Shown in pieces: positions 45,340-56,731 of a stretch of DNA of 64,000 bases. A model generated the notes under the pieces. It was not told the origin of the DNA. It saw only the letters and a program-made list of their open reading frames with translations, and searched no databases. The stretch is from Edaphochlamys debaryana (lineage: Eukaryota; Chlorophyta; Chlorophyceae; Chlamydomonadales), in the NCBI GenBank assembly GCA_016858145.1, contig JAEHOE010000072.1, positions 434,001-498,000 of the forward strand, written 5' to 3'. Within the stretch, counting starts at the first letter, position 1. Every line of letters starts with the position of its first letter. Position numbers and translations under genes: made by a program.

Positions 45340-45969
45340 CCCTTGCCGGCAAAAGAAATAGAAATAGAAATAGCTAACGCCGGGTTACCCCTGGCGTGGG
45401 TTAAGGAAGGCGGGTTGGTTAGACCCGCCACCGTGGGGGTGGCTCTGCACCCTTGTGCTCATCCCTGCCGAAGGGTCCTGTAGGTTTTCACGATGCCTTT
45501 GAAGCGGCTCACCGCGTGCCGGTGCAGGCTGTGGCAGCACGCTTTTGCCTCAGGGGCCGTGACGCCCAGGGTCTTAAGCAGGGGGTTGAGGGTGCGGGGC
45601 ACAGTGCCTGTGTGTCCTAGGGTGACAATGGTCTGTCGGGAGTAGTGGACGGTCCAGCCGTCACTCCGCAGCAGCTCGGCGAGGTGTGCGTGTTGTGAGA
45701 GCTTCTCTTGCAGCTTTGAGGCGTGGGCCAGGTCATTGCAGTACCCAACTTCGATCAGGTAGATCGTGTGGTGGGGCTTTGTAGTTGGCTTTGTCTGTGT
45801 TGCGGCTGGGGAGGTTGGGGATGAACAGGATGTCGGGCCGCATGCGGTCGGTCTCTGTGCTGCCCAGGCCGCTGGGGGCTAGCCAGCCTTGCCGGTACCC
45901 GCATCGCTCTGCTCCCGCGGCGGTGCGTGCACAAGCCCGAGTGAGGGGTTGGCAAAGAAGCCCGCCCAA
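45340..45969 (-). mobile_element. 3' end of a decayed non-LTR retrotransposon
   Basis: On the minus strand a frame reads TDRMRPDILFIPNLPS and, after a one-base shift near 45777, IYLIEVGYCNDLAHASKLQ, LRSDGWTVHYSRQTIVTLGH, LLKTLGVTAPEAKACC, ending at TGA 45461-45459. The RPD...E-V-G spacing and the LG...A..CC ending resemble the C-terminal nuclease-like part of algal retroelement ORFs. About 90 bp of 3' untranslated sequence is followed by a (TATTTC)3 tail at about 45346-45365, typical of non-LTR elements. The 5' part is missing. Confidence 0.6.
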
Positions 45970-46030
45970 AAGAACTGCCCGACAGCTAATCGGGGGTTAT
46001 TATAGACAACTAGTCGGGGGTCGCATTCTC

Positions 46031-46690
46031 TCAGCGACGCTCTCACAGGCAGCACCCTCCTCAACCTTGCCCGGGAAGCTCACCACGGCCCGGGAACTTC
46101 GCCACGCTCAGCTCGAAGCACGCCATAGGCTCGCACCTACCCGGCCAGGCCATGCCCTTGATTGCGCACTCGCGTGCCTTGCTTGGACTTCTGCTTCAAA
46201 CCCGATCATCAATCAATCCATTGGAGCTCCGCACCATGCGAGGTGGCGCGCTCGTCCCTCAGGCTCAGGGCGGGACTCTGGGGAAAGCAGCCTGCCTGGG
46301 ACTGCTGCGGCACCAGCCCATGCTCAGCCTGAGTGAGACCTCTCTCTCTCTCATGCTCCCCCTCCTGGTTGCGCTTCTACACGACTTCTGCCGGTGGTCG
46401 GGGGTAGTGCCACCCCCTTCAGCGATGCTCTCATCACGGCGCCGGCGGGCAGCACCCTCCCTAACGTTGCCTGGGGACTCTACCACGCCGCGTGATGACG
46501 CTTGATGACACGCACACGCGCAGCGTGCACTCAGCACAGCCAGCCATAGGTTAGTTGGCACCCGCCCATCAACCTGCCCATCAACCCCGCACCACACGAG
46601 GTGGTGCGCCCTTCAGGATCAGGGAGCCCTCCCTCCCGCCCGCCTGGGACAGCAGCGAGGCAGCCAGCCACGCCAGCAGCAGTGGAGCTA
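46031..46690. repeat. Two diverged direct repeats
   Basis: 46031-46310 and 46420-46690 share several blocks in the same order (tcagcga.gctctca, gcagcaccctcc, ctaccacg, a gcacca..cgaggtgg block and a cctgggac.gc block). They are too diverged for alignment by eye to give an identity. Confidence 0.45.
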
Positions 46691-48239
46691 TGGGGCAGTC
46701 GCCTGGGATTTCCATCCAAGGGCACCAGGCTGGCTGGGGAGGACTGTACGTGACTTGCGTGAGACAGCCACGCACACAGGATATGCGCCTGGCGCTACGA
46801 AGCCGATCAGGGAGTGGCGGGGCGGCGGCACGGGCGGCAGGACCTGATTGCCGTGGGCGCCTCCCGCGGGGACGGAGGGGTAGGTGCCACCCAGTGGGTG
46901 GCCGCCGCATGGGCCCCTAAACGACCGCGAGCGAAGGCGAGCACAAGAGCGTATCCCCTCTCTCCTATTTGTGGGCTGATCCCCGCTGAAGTTCACGCCT
47001 GCGAGTGTCTGGAAACTAGAGATGGGCAGATCGGCGGTTGTCGGACAGCGCGGACGACAAAGAGAGGTACATCAGCGGTGCACTGCACGGGCGTCATGAG
47101 GCCCCGTCCGCTGGGAACTGAAGCGCATTAGTGCTTCGTGAACTTTACTTGACGGTCGGCTTGAGGCCTGGCCAAGGGAATGGACGACCTGAGCTTTCGG
47201 GGTGCAGTCTGGGAGACTAGTGAATTCGAAGCGAATGCTCGGTAGTGGCGGTCCCTGCTGCTGCAGGGCTTGGCCCGCAACCGAGTTTCTTATGTCTGGT
47301 TGTAATTACTGCAAGCAAATGCGCGACTTGCTACTGCCGAGCTCTTGATGTATGAGAGTCGCGGCGACCTGCGTCGACGGCCGTCCTCGGCGTGTACCAA
47401 TCAAGCAAAAGTCAAGCTACGGTTGTATACGGTTATGGCGCCTTGCGATGCTCATCACCGGAGCCGGGGCTCGCCTCGATCGCTCGCTCGTATTCGTCGT
47501 AGCTAAAGAGAGCGTTGCCGCCCTTCAGCACTCCCGGCTGTGAACAATGGCACGAAGCATCATAGAAGCATTTCTGGGCCCTAGGCCAGCCTTATATATC
47601 AAGACGGGCAGCGGGATGGGACCTGCCCGGACCTTGTAGCTTTGCTTGTCTGGCATACAGCAGGTAGATAAGAAATAGACTACTGTGCTTGTTGACGTGT
47701 CACGTCATCTGTTGTGAGCCTTTCTGAACAGCGTTCATCCCGCACCGGGCTACCTTCGCGGCAGCGGCGGGGGCAGCACCACAGAGGCGTTGTGCAGTCA
47801 AGCTTATGGTACGGATGGAACTGCGGCGGGCCGGGCCGCACAGGTGCGCCATCGGGTATCGCCCACGCAGCGGCACGAACCGCAAGGTAGTGAGCCTGCC
47901 TCCTTCTCTGCCTCTTCCAGTCGTGCGTTCCGCGTCCAATGAGGTATCAGCGCGCGTTAATCGGCTGTAATGTGGGCCCCTCGTGTGGGCCCCCAGTCTT
48001 CAGTGCGTGGTTGCAGTAAGGACTCCAGCGGCGTAGCATATGTACTGTGGGCCCCTCGCGGCCCACCCGGGAGTACCCCAATGGCCATGTGCTGTCCCCG
48101 TGTGCCCCCCTTGCCCCCCTCGCTCCACCTACACGTCTCCCCTTGTGCGCGTGGTGTGTTTTACCCCTCTGCCCCCCTTTGCCTCCACCTTCAAGCCTGC
48201 CAAGCGTGTGTGTGTATGGCCATGTGCTCTCTGTCCATG
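46691..48239. other. Spacer without recognised gene
   Basis: About 1.5 kb holding short open frames on both strands with no recognised protein, and short tggg(c)cccctcg direct repeats near 47970 and 48048. Confidence 0.45.
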
Positions 48240-48241
48240 TC

Positions 48242-48637
48242 ATGTTACAACCGCCCTTGCCCTTGCCCAAGCCGCTTCCTCAGGCCGCTTCCTCAAGCCC
48301 CTTCCTCAAGTCCCTTCCTCAAGCGGCTCCCCCAAGCCGCTTCCTCAAGCCGCTTCCCCAAGCCAACATGGCCGGGGCCCTGTTGCCCGCCTCGGTCCCT
48401 GTTCCAGCGGCCGCTGTATGGACCCGGGCGTGTCTGGCGGGCGCTTGTGCCCCGGCCCCCAGGGCATGACGCTGTGCCTCGGGTGCTACAAGTGGTGGCA
48501 GTCACACGGAGCCCCCGCTGAGCTGCCTTGGGGAAGGGACTTGGGGGAGCGGCTTGGGGAAGCGCCTTGGGAAGGGACGTGGGGAAGCGCCTTGAGGAAG
48601 CATGGTAGCACCATGAAAAGGGCCGCGGTTGTAACAT
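48242..48637. repeat. Fold-back (inverted repeat) element
   Basis: Left arm 48242-48365 begins atgttacaaccgc and continues with many gcttcctcaag units. The right arm, about 48519-48634, is its imperfect reverse complement and ends gcggttgtaacat. The arms are separated by about 150 bp. A MITE-like or fold-back transposon is likely; no clear target-site duplication was seen. Confidence 0.6.
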
Positions 48638-51235
48638 AACGTTGCTCGGCCATCGAGGTACCCCCCCGACCCTATACGTCATCAAGCGACACACCGCGGC
48701 GGTGGGGCGGGTGGGAACGACAGCGTAACGGCTGTGCTCGAGTTGATGTGGTACTTGCCTGTATTTTGAGGACCCGCGGAGAAGGGCGGTGGCCTCGATA
48801 ACACAGCAAGTTGTAACAGGGGCCAAGGTGGGCCTCCCAGCACCTGAGAACATCGGCTGCAGTGGGTGTTTGCAGTTGACGGGTTAGGTTGTGCTTTATC
48901 GGATGTGCCACACGGCGTGTATGCCCGTCTAGATGGCGGGGGAGGCAACGGGGTGCCCTCCCTGCCTCATGCCACCACAGGGACTGGAGCGCAACCAGAC
49001 CGCTGGCTCCACCACGGCCGTCCAAGCCTCCAGCAGCGTGTAGGGATAGCGCTGCATCTACATTTGCACCGGCGGTGCCTCCGAGGCCGTGACAGCCGCA
49101 AGCGGAGAGAGTAGCGGCGCTGGCGGCAACTTACAAAGTGCAGGTTGCAAATTGGGTTAAGGCCACGTGCTATGCGATTGACCAGGGCGCGCATAGCTCC
49201 GGACCCCCAGTCACCAGGCGGCCGTAGAATTGAATGAGGATTTGGGGAGTCGGACTTCGCTCGCTTGGTACCGGCAGGGTCTTGGGCGGTTGTCGGCGGC
49301 ATGGCCAGCAGCTCTCCGGCAGCCATGGGTACGTACGGTACTCAAGCGTGCAAAGACTTGGGTGGATGCCACGCTTTCGGACGGCAAGGAATGCAATGGC
49401 AGACTTGAGATTTGAGACCTGAGAGAGGGTCTATGCCGGTCTGAGCTTTGTTGTAAGCACGGGCGCCAGTCGCATGCGGCATGGTGGCTTGTTAGCTATC
49501 TGGTCAGCAGGAGCTAAGGCGCATTCATTACTCGGGCGCGGCATTCGGAAAAGGACCAGTGTGTCATGGGACCAAAGCGTGCTCACGCTCAAGTCCCGTG
49601 CGTCATGCGCAGTTACGGGATGGGCCAGAAACAGGTACAGAACCCCGCCACACCCCGCCACCCCGCCTCGCCACCGGCACGGGGCCGCCCCCCGGCCCTC
49701 CGCGCGGCGCGCCCCTGAGGGCTGAGGCTGGCGCTCCGGCATCGCTGCCCCCCAGCAGCAGGTCCACGAGGAGGGATTGAAGCATCAGGGTCAGGGTCGA
49801 TGAGGAGTACCTCAGCCGTAGCTGTGGTGGTCCGCCTGGCTATGTCCAGGCCGAGGCGACCAGACGCCTGACGAGCGCACCACCTCGTGTAGTGCGGGGT
49901 TCCAACGGATTAATGGCCGGGTGCGAGCCCGCGTGCCGTGGTGCAGGCTGGTGGTGGAGGGGATTGAGGGCTGCACGGAGCCAGACTCGAACATTGGGCC
50001 CCTGGGGGGGACCACGGGGCTCAGCCCTTTTCCTGCCTTCGGGCAGCCACCCTTGTCTTGGAAACCGGCTCCTGATCCCCTCCCTCCTTCCTGCCCGCCC
50101 TCCCCGCCCGCATCCCCCCCGGTGCCCTCCTCCCCCTCCCCCTCGTCCTCCCCCTCCCCCTCCCGAGGCCGTGCCCGGCGCCCGCGGATAAGCACTCCGC
50201 CGTGCCCATCCGCATACGCTCGGCCCATGCCGATCGCACCGTCACAAACCCTGCACCCGGCTTGCCCCCCAGCGAACCCCCAAGGCCTGGCCCTGCCCTC
50301 GAATCAGCCATGCCCACAAACAGCCCTGACAGCGGCTGCATTACATCTCACTGCCGATAACTGGGTGGGGGCGCAGTCTTCTTGAGGTCAGGCAGCCAGC
50401 AAGTCATGCTGCAGAGGTACTTGCACCGTAACGTGATGCGATTAGGGACACACTCAAACCTGAGTGCAGGTCGCCGTGACTCCGCTTGCTGCAAGCCCCG
50501 CCAACTGCCGCCAGCCACTATCGAGCCGCCCGCACACATGGAAGGTCTTACTGTCTGGTGGTCTTCAATCGACCCGTGAGGCCCTGCACCCATCTCTTGT
50601 TCCTCGAGGCTGCGACGACTAGGCATGTTTATGACTGGACAGGTATGGTGCAGCAGCAGCCCAGAATGGTGGCCGGCGGCAGCAGGCAACAAACAGCAGT
50701 CCGGTGTCATGGGCCCGGACACGGCAGGCGCCTAATGTGGGGGCATGTTGCCCTGTGTCCGAAGGGCCCGAATAGCAGGTCGCCAGATGCTCGGGATCCT
50801 ACCCAAGTTGAGGTCCTGTCCCGGGCTGAGCCCTTGACTCAGCTGAGGCACAGAAGACCACACCCGTTACAGGTACCGCCGCACGTACCTGCCTCCACAT
50901 GCCTCCCGAGCATCTGCATATATCTGGATTACCTGGATAGCTGCCCCTTTGTTGGCAGTAATCTACCGCCAGCTGGGCTGCGGGCGCCTGGGCGTCGTCC
51001 GAGCGGTGCAGTTCAGTCTGGAGCCGAGCGACTTGAGCCATCCGCCTTCCGGAGCTCGGGCATCAGGCGCCAATATCGCTCGGCCCCGACTAAACAACTG
51101 CCACAACACGTGTCCTTACCTCCTTGGTCCGGTCAGTAGTCGACGCCTTACCCACAGATTTGAGATAGACAGCAGCACAAGTGTACCTGCGCCGTGTCGC
51201 GACCCTGCCCGCGCACATACCACACATCCGTCGCC
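48638..51235. other. Spacer upstream of MYB-like copy B
   Basis: No supported gene. It contains dispersed repeat copy 2 (49930-50045). From about 50978 it is related to sequence upstream of copy C, starting with the shared block ctgggcgtcgtccgagcggt. Confidence 0.5.
49930..50045. repeat. Dispersed repeat copy 2
   Basis: Partner of 39255-39405 in the same orientation, sharing ccacggggctcagccctttt-type and cacggagcca blocks. Confidence 0.5.
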
Positions 51236-54200
51236 ATGTCCCCTCCGGAGAAAGAGCCTCGAGCAATTCGTCGCCGGTAGGTCAGAGTGTACCCAAAGCT
51301 GGCGTGTGAGTCGTAAGAAGAAGAGACGTAGCCGTCTGGCATAGCGCAGCAATAGCAAATTTGGCCCGACTCTTCACCGAAGCGCTTTCGCCCGCCGCAG
51401 CGCTGCGCCTGGCTCGGCACAATGGCGAGCACAGGAGGAGAGACAGCTCCTTGAAGCGTTTTTGTCGCTGGGCCCCAGGTGATTGTGCGTGCGCCGCGAC
51501 GTCGGTCGACAGGGGACACGCCTATCAGTCCGCAATAAGCGGCGCAAGTATTAGCTCTGATCAACAACATAGTGCTGTGCGGGCTGGCAGTATGGACGTC
51601 CACACTGCGGCGTGGCGTCGCGCCTCTGCCCGCGTTCCAGGCCCCGTCAGTCTTGCATACGGATGCATCTCTTCAGCAGTGCTTATGCGGGCATTATGCA
51701 TCGGCTTGCAGACCGCTTGTCGTTGGGCGCTCGGTTGGCCGGTCATGGCATGCTTGCCCAAAGCAGCAGCCTAGACGCGGCATACTGGGCCGGGGTGGAC
51801 TCTCATATGTTGCGTTACCGGTCGCGGGGCGCCAAGGGGCCACCAACCCTAGCAGTTCCGCTGTCGAGGACTGCGCGACCCGTGCCTGAGAGAGCCTAAC
51901 TCAGCCCTGACGAGTGCGTGTGGCCCGTCGGCAGTTGGTGTCGATTCACCCCCTCCCTCTTTCCCGCTATACCCGTTGTGCCACAGATGGACCGAGATTG
52001 CGCAGAGGCTGCCCGGTCGCACAGGTGGGCCGGGTGCTGACGTACTGTGGTGCAGGATCATCCCCACTCCGGGGCGGGGGGGGGACCGACTCTTGCCTTT
52101 GGTTGGCCCTTGTCTGACCCAGCATGCAACCCTCTGCACCTCCCCCAGGCGTTCAGGTCAAGAGCTTGTGGTACGGGTGAGTGGGGATCGGACAGACAGA
52201 GGGGTGACACGTGGACCGCATTGCAATTGACGGTAACCTTGATCCAATTTATCACACCAAGTGTGCCCTGCTGCGCTGACCGCGCCCTATCGCGCACCTC
52301 CCTCTCCCCCTCAGCAAGCTCAAGGCCAAGAGCACACGGTCCCCCAGCCTGCTCGGCTTCTTCGTTCATCACCTGGCGGCCCACCCCGGGGGACCCGACT
52401 GCCCCGCGGCCCGGTCCGAGGCCTACGCCCTCGCCCTCAAGCAACACGCCGCGGCGGTGGGGCGGACGGGCCACGACAGCTCCAGCGACGACGAGATGAC
52501 TGAGGCCATGGATGGCGTCACGCCCAAGCAAGAGGCGGAGGGCGCCGAGACCCTGCAGCGGGTGAGCGCTAGGGCTGCTGGGTCGATAAAGTAAGGGGGG
52601 GCATGGGTCCTGGTATGCGTGCCTGTTAGCCCGCCCTGTTGTCGGAGTCCACCGGCCTGAGCCCAGTGCCCTCCCATCTGCCTGCCGTGGCCCCTGTTCC
52701 CCAGGAGCTGCCGCTGCCGCCATCGACCGCTCTGCCACCGCCCGCCCAAGCATACAGCGTCGACGGCATTGCTACCAGCGCTGACGGTGCCGATGCCGAG
52801 GCGACCGCACCCGGTGACAGCAACGGCGCTGGCGAGGCGGCCGCAACCATGGACACCGGACTCGACCACGCATGGGCTCAGGTGGAAGACGCTGGAGATG
52901 CCCAGGGCTGGCTGGCACTTTTGTACGACGCGCTTCGCGACGGCGAGGAGGCGGAGGACGCAGGAGCGCACTCCGGCCGGCCCAGCGGCAGCGGGTACGC
53001 CCCAACGGACACCGCTACGGCCTTGACAGAAGTACAGTGCCCAAACCCTCCGTGCTGGGACCCTCCACACGACGGGCCATGCCCACCTCCGCTGCCGGGC
53101 CATAGCCAGGGCCAGCAGGGCTGGGCGTCGCCACCGGCGCTCTATGACGAGTGGGAGCCGATGGGCGAGCGCCAGGGCTGGAGCGCGCCGCTGCCGGCTG
53201 TGGGGCTGGCGGCGGAGGACAGGGAGCTGGGCCGGGGCTTCGCGGCGCACGCGGAGGAGTGGCTCGCGCGGTCGGGTCCAGTGCCGGCCCCGGCGAATGG
53301 TCTGCCCGACCGTCCTTCAGTGCCGGCCCCTGCCTTCGCCCCCGGCAGCTGGCAGGCGGGCAGCTCGCGGTTTCCTTCGCAACCGCCTCCCATCCTGTGG
53401 AAACGGCCGGCGGAAGTGAGGGCTGTGGGGCACTCCTGGGCCCCATCTGAGTTCCCTGGCCATCTGCCCGGCAGCAGCACACAGCCGCCGCCCCTCGCTA
53501 GCAGCGGCAGGCACGCGCATCCCCCCACGGCACCGCAGCCCTGCGCTTCTGCGTACGCGCCGCCGCCTCACGCCGCTTCGACGGCTTATTTTGGCGACGG
53601 CTACTATGGCGGCTGGTTTGACGATGGCACGAGCTCCGCCCCTGAGCTTCACACGCCACGCCGCGCCACTGATGGCGGCATGTACGCGCCGCCCTCGGGT
53701 CCAATGCAGTCGCCGCAGCCCCCCTTCTACCCGCCTCCCTGCCCCTCCTGCTGCTGTGCGTGCGGGGCAGGCCGATGGCACCAGAAGCCCGCCAACGCGT
53801 ACGGCATGTGCTCCCCGCCGTACGACCCCCGCGCTGCCAACGGCCGCTGGGGCCCTCCTCCTCCCCCGAATCACCAGGGCTGGGGCGCTCCCTCCGGCCA
53901 CGGCCCCCTCAGCACTGCCCCCTCGGCGCCTCCAGCCTTCGGTGTTGCCGGCTGGGAACCCTGCGCCACCGACGGATGGCAGACGGCCGAGGGCACCGCC
54001 GGAGGCCCCGCCACCCCCGGCCAGGACCGCTTCGGCGGGCGCTGCGCCCTGCCGCGCTCCCGCAATCTTGAAAGGGGCTCCGTTTCCCTCGGCTGCTCTC
54101 TCATGACCGCCACCTCCGCACCGCCACCGGAAGCCCCAGGGTCAACGGGCGGCTGGACCGCAGCGGGGCCATGCATTGGAAACCTGGCACCGGCAGCCGC

Positions 54201-54468
54201 TAGTGCCCGCACGCCCCGCTCTGGCGCTGCTGTGGCGGACCCCCGGGTTGCGCGGTGCATGCCGTACACGAGGCAGTCAGACCCAGGCGTGCACCGGCGC
54301 GTCCCAGCCCCTCAGGCTACCGGCCTGGCACCGCAGCAGTCCTGTGCTGCCGTGGGCCCCCGGCGGCTTCCGTCGGACTTGCAAGCGCTGTTTGACCGCA
54401 CGGGCATGCCTCCGCCCCCGGATGGTCCCCTGCCGCCCTTCCTGCACAAGCTTAACGGGAGGCTGTAG
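51236..54468 (+). CDS. MYB/SANT-like protein with Pro/Gly/Ser-rich tail, copy B
   Basis: Exons 51236-51276, 51987-52024, 52149-52176, 52315-52561 and 52705-54468 give 705 residues. Exon 1 encodes MSPPEKEPRAIRR and its last two bases combine with the next exon to give R-W-TEIAQRLPGRT, followed by GVQVKSLWYGKLKAK. The MYB-like core is identical to copies A and C. The tail shares LDHAWAQ, EDAGDAQGWLAL, YFGDGYYGGW, the CPSCCCACGAG cluster and the end GPRRLPSDLQALFDRTGM. Introns 1-3 show no visible difference from those of copy C apart from their outer edges. Function as a nuclear regulator is inferred. Confidence 0.75.
51298..52238 (+). repeat. 941-bp block shared with MYB-like copy C
   Basis: No difference was seen between 51298-52238 and 56794-57734, covering intron 1, exons 2 and 3 and part of intron 3. 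Upstream, about four substitutions occur within 135 bp; downstream, indels begin immediately. Confidence 0.85.
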
Positions 54469-56731
54469 GCGTCGACATCAGCCAACAATGATGGATTTCG
54501 CCTGGTTGTTCACACCGTAGACGGCATCATGGCAGTCTTGGCTGGCAGTAATGGGGGCCAGCAGCGGGTCTGAGTTCTAGAGAGTATGAAAGGCATCGGC
54601 TTTCCTGTAGGAGCTTTCCACTTACTGCCGTGGCTTCGTGTGGGCTGGGCTGGGCTGCGTGGGTTGCTTGATCCTTAAGAATTTCTGATCAAATGGACCC
54701 TGGGTTTGGCTGGCATGTGGGTTGGGAATCTGGTTTGGAGAGCGAGATGCAACAGCCGTTGACGCGGCTGAGCAGAGCAGCAGGTAAAGCAAGTACACAA
54801 GCCTAGGTACTAATCTGGTTACAGTACGCTTGCCAGTACCGGTAGGTGCTGGCGGGGCGGGTGTTTGCTGCCACTACTACTGGGGGCGTAAGCTTGTGGC
54901 GGGCTAACACGGAAGCTAGGACTGGGTTAAAGTGCTGAAGGGCGCCCGTCGCATCCACGGGCGTCCACGGGTGTTTTGAGTGCTGGCGGCAGTTTAACGA
55001 GACGCACCTAGTCGGATGCCTATCTAGTCAGGGCGGTTCTGAGGTTGAAAAGCAAAGTGCAATGAGAGCACTGGCCTGGACTGTGGGCCGGCAAGCTGCG
55101 TGAAGCTGCCGTCAAGGCTGCGAGCACACGACGGAGTGCATTGCATTTATATTGTTCTAGGCTAAAGCGCATTCCTCAATCCCCTCGTTTGTCTCGTGTG
55201 GCTGGGCGTGGTTGGCAAGTAAGCAGGCACATGCGCCGTATAGAGTTGCAGTCAATCATTCGGCATTCTTGGTGCGCCTTGTGTCGCGCCTGGAATGTTA
55301 AAACAACGTTACGAGGGCCGTAACATGACATGATACGCAAGTTGGCTTGAAGTTGCCTGCTGTAAGCGCCGCCAACTCACTCTAGCCACCTCCATCCGCA
55401 TCCGGCCGCCACTAGTTACGCGCTTCAAAATGAAGCGTGGCCCTACCAGCGGCCCTGTGCGCCTGGAACCTACCCGCTTAGTGTGGAAGGATACAGACAG
55501 GACGGGCGTCAGTAGAACAGGTCAGAGAGTAGCAGGGTGTGAAGGGGGGACGGGAGCGGAAGGGTTGACAGGGGCGGACCTCATTGGGAAAGTCGACAGC
55601 TTAAACTCTCAGGTACGACACGGGAATTCACGGCTGCGTCTCAATCCACAATGCGATGCGAGCGCCTCCGCGAGAGGCCTTTCGTGAGTGCCCGGCATTG
55701 ACCTTCCCTATCCAAGCGCCTTCAGGCAGCAAAGAACCAAACAAACATCGTCCGAGGCCCTACGCAATGGCATTCCTTGCGGCTACTACCAGAGTTATGT
55801 ATAGTATCCAGCAACTTTGGCCAAGTGTCAAGCTAGTGGGGCAGGGCCCAGCAGACGGGGCTATCCCCTGGCAACGGGGAGCCGACTGGGGGTGAGCGCG
55901 TGGGGGCGGAGCGACGGTGATCCCCAGGCACAAAGCGGAGGGTGGAGGAGCGAGCCCCGGGCACGTTTGAGTGCATGACCTGCAGGGGCAAAGCAAGCGC
56001 GCGGAATCGCCTTGCACAGCTAGCGTAGGCCGGACTGGCGCGGCAAGTAAGCCGGGTAAGGCTTCGCGTGGCAGCGAGCAGGCGATTGGTCTCCCAGGCC
56101 GTGTCTTCGCGCACTCGCTCGCCTTGCACTTCTGCCTTAAGACCTGATGGGGGGCGCAATGCTCTGCTGGGGGCGAAGTGCTGGGGGAAGGCAGGGGAAA
56201 CGGGAGACGACGCTGACGGGGCACGTACGGAGGGGCATGGTGCCTGTGCTGCTCATTGTAATGCAGCAAATTCCATTCAGGTAATCATCTTATGCTGCTC
56301 AAAGAGGGTGGATATCGTAAAAAGCATCAAGGGAGTGGACCCTCATGACCAGACCGGGACTCCGGGACGTACACGGCAGGCAAGTAAGCTCGGCAAGCCG
56401 GCCGTTCGGTCCCTTCACCGCGTATGAGATCAAGCACGATACATCCGTCCAGCTGGTCAATTGCTGCTACTTGTTGAACTGCGGGCGCCTGGGCGTCGTC
56501 CGAGCGGTGCAGTTCAGTCTGGAGGCGAGCGATTGCGCCATCCCGTTTCCTCTGCCGCTCGGCCATCAGGCGCCATCGCTCGGCCACAGAGCAACAGAAC
56601 AACTGCCGTCTCACGTTACCTCGTCGGTGGTCGACGCCTTACCAGTATTGAACTTCTTCAATAGACAGCAGCACAAGTGTACCTGCGCCGTGTCGCGACC
56701 CTGCCCGCGCACATACCATACATCCGTCGCC
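54469..56731. other. Spacer between MYB-like copies B and C
   Basis: No supported gene; short frames at 55141-55895 look like noise. From about 56475 it resembles the sequence upstream of copy B. Confidence 0.5.
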
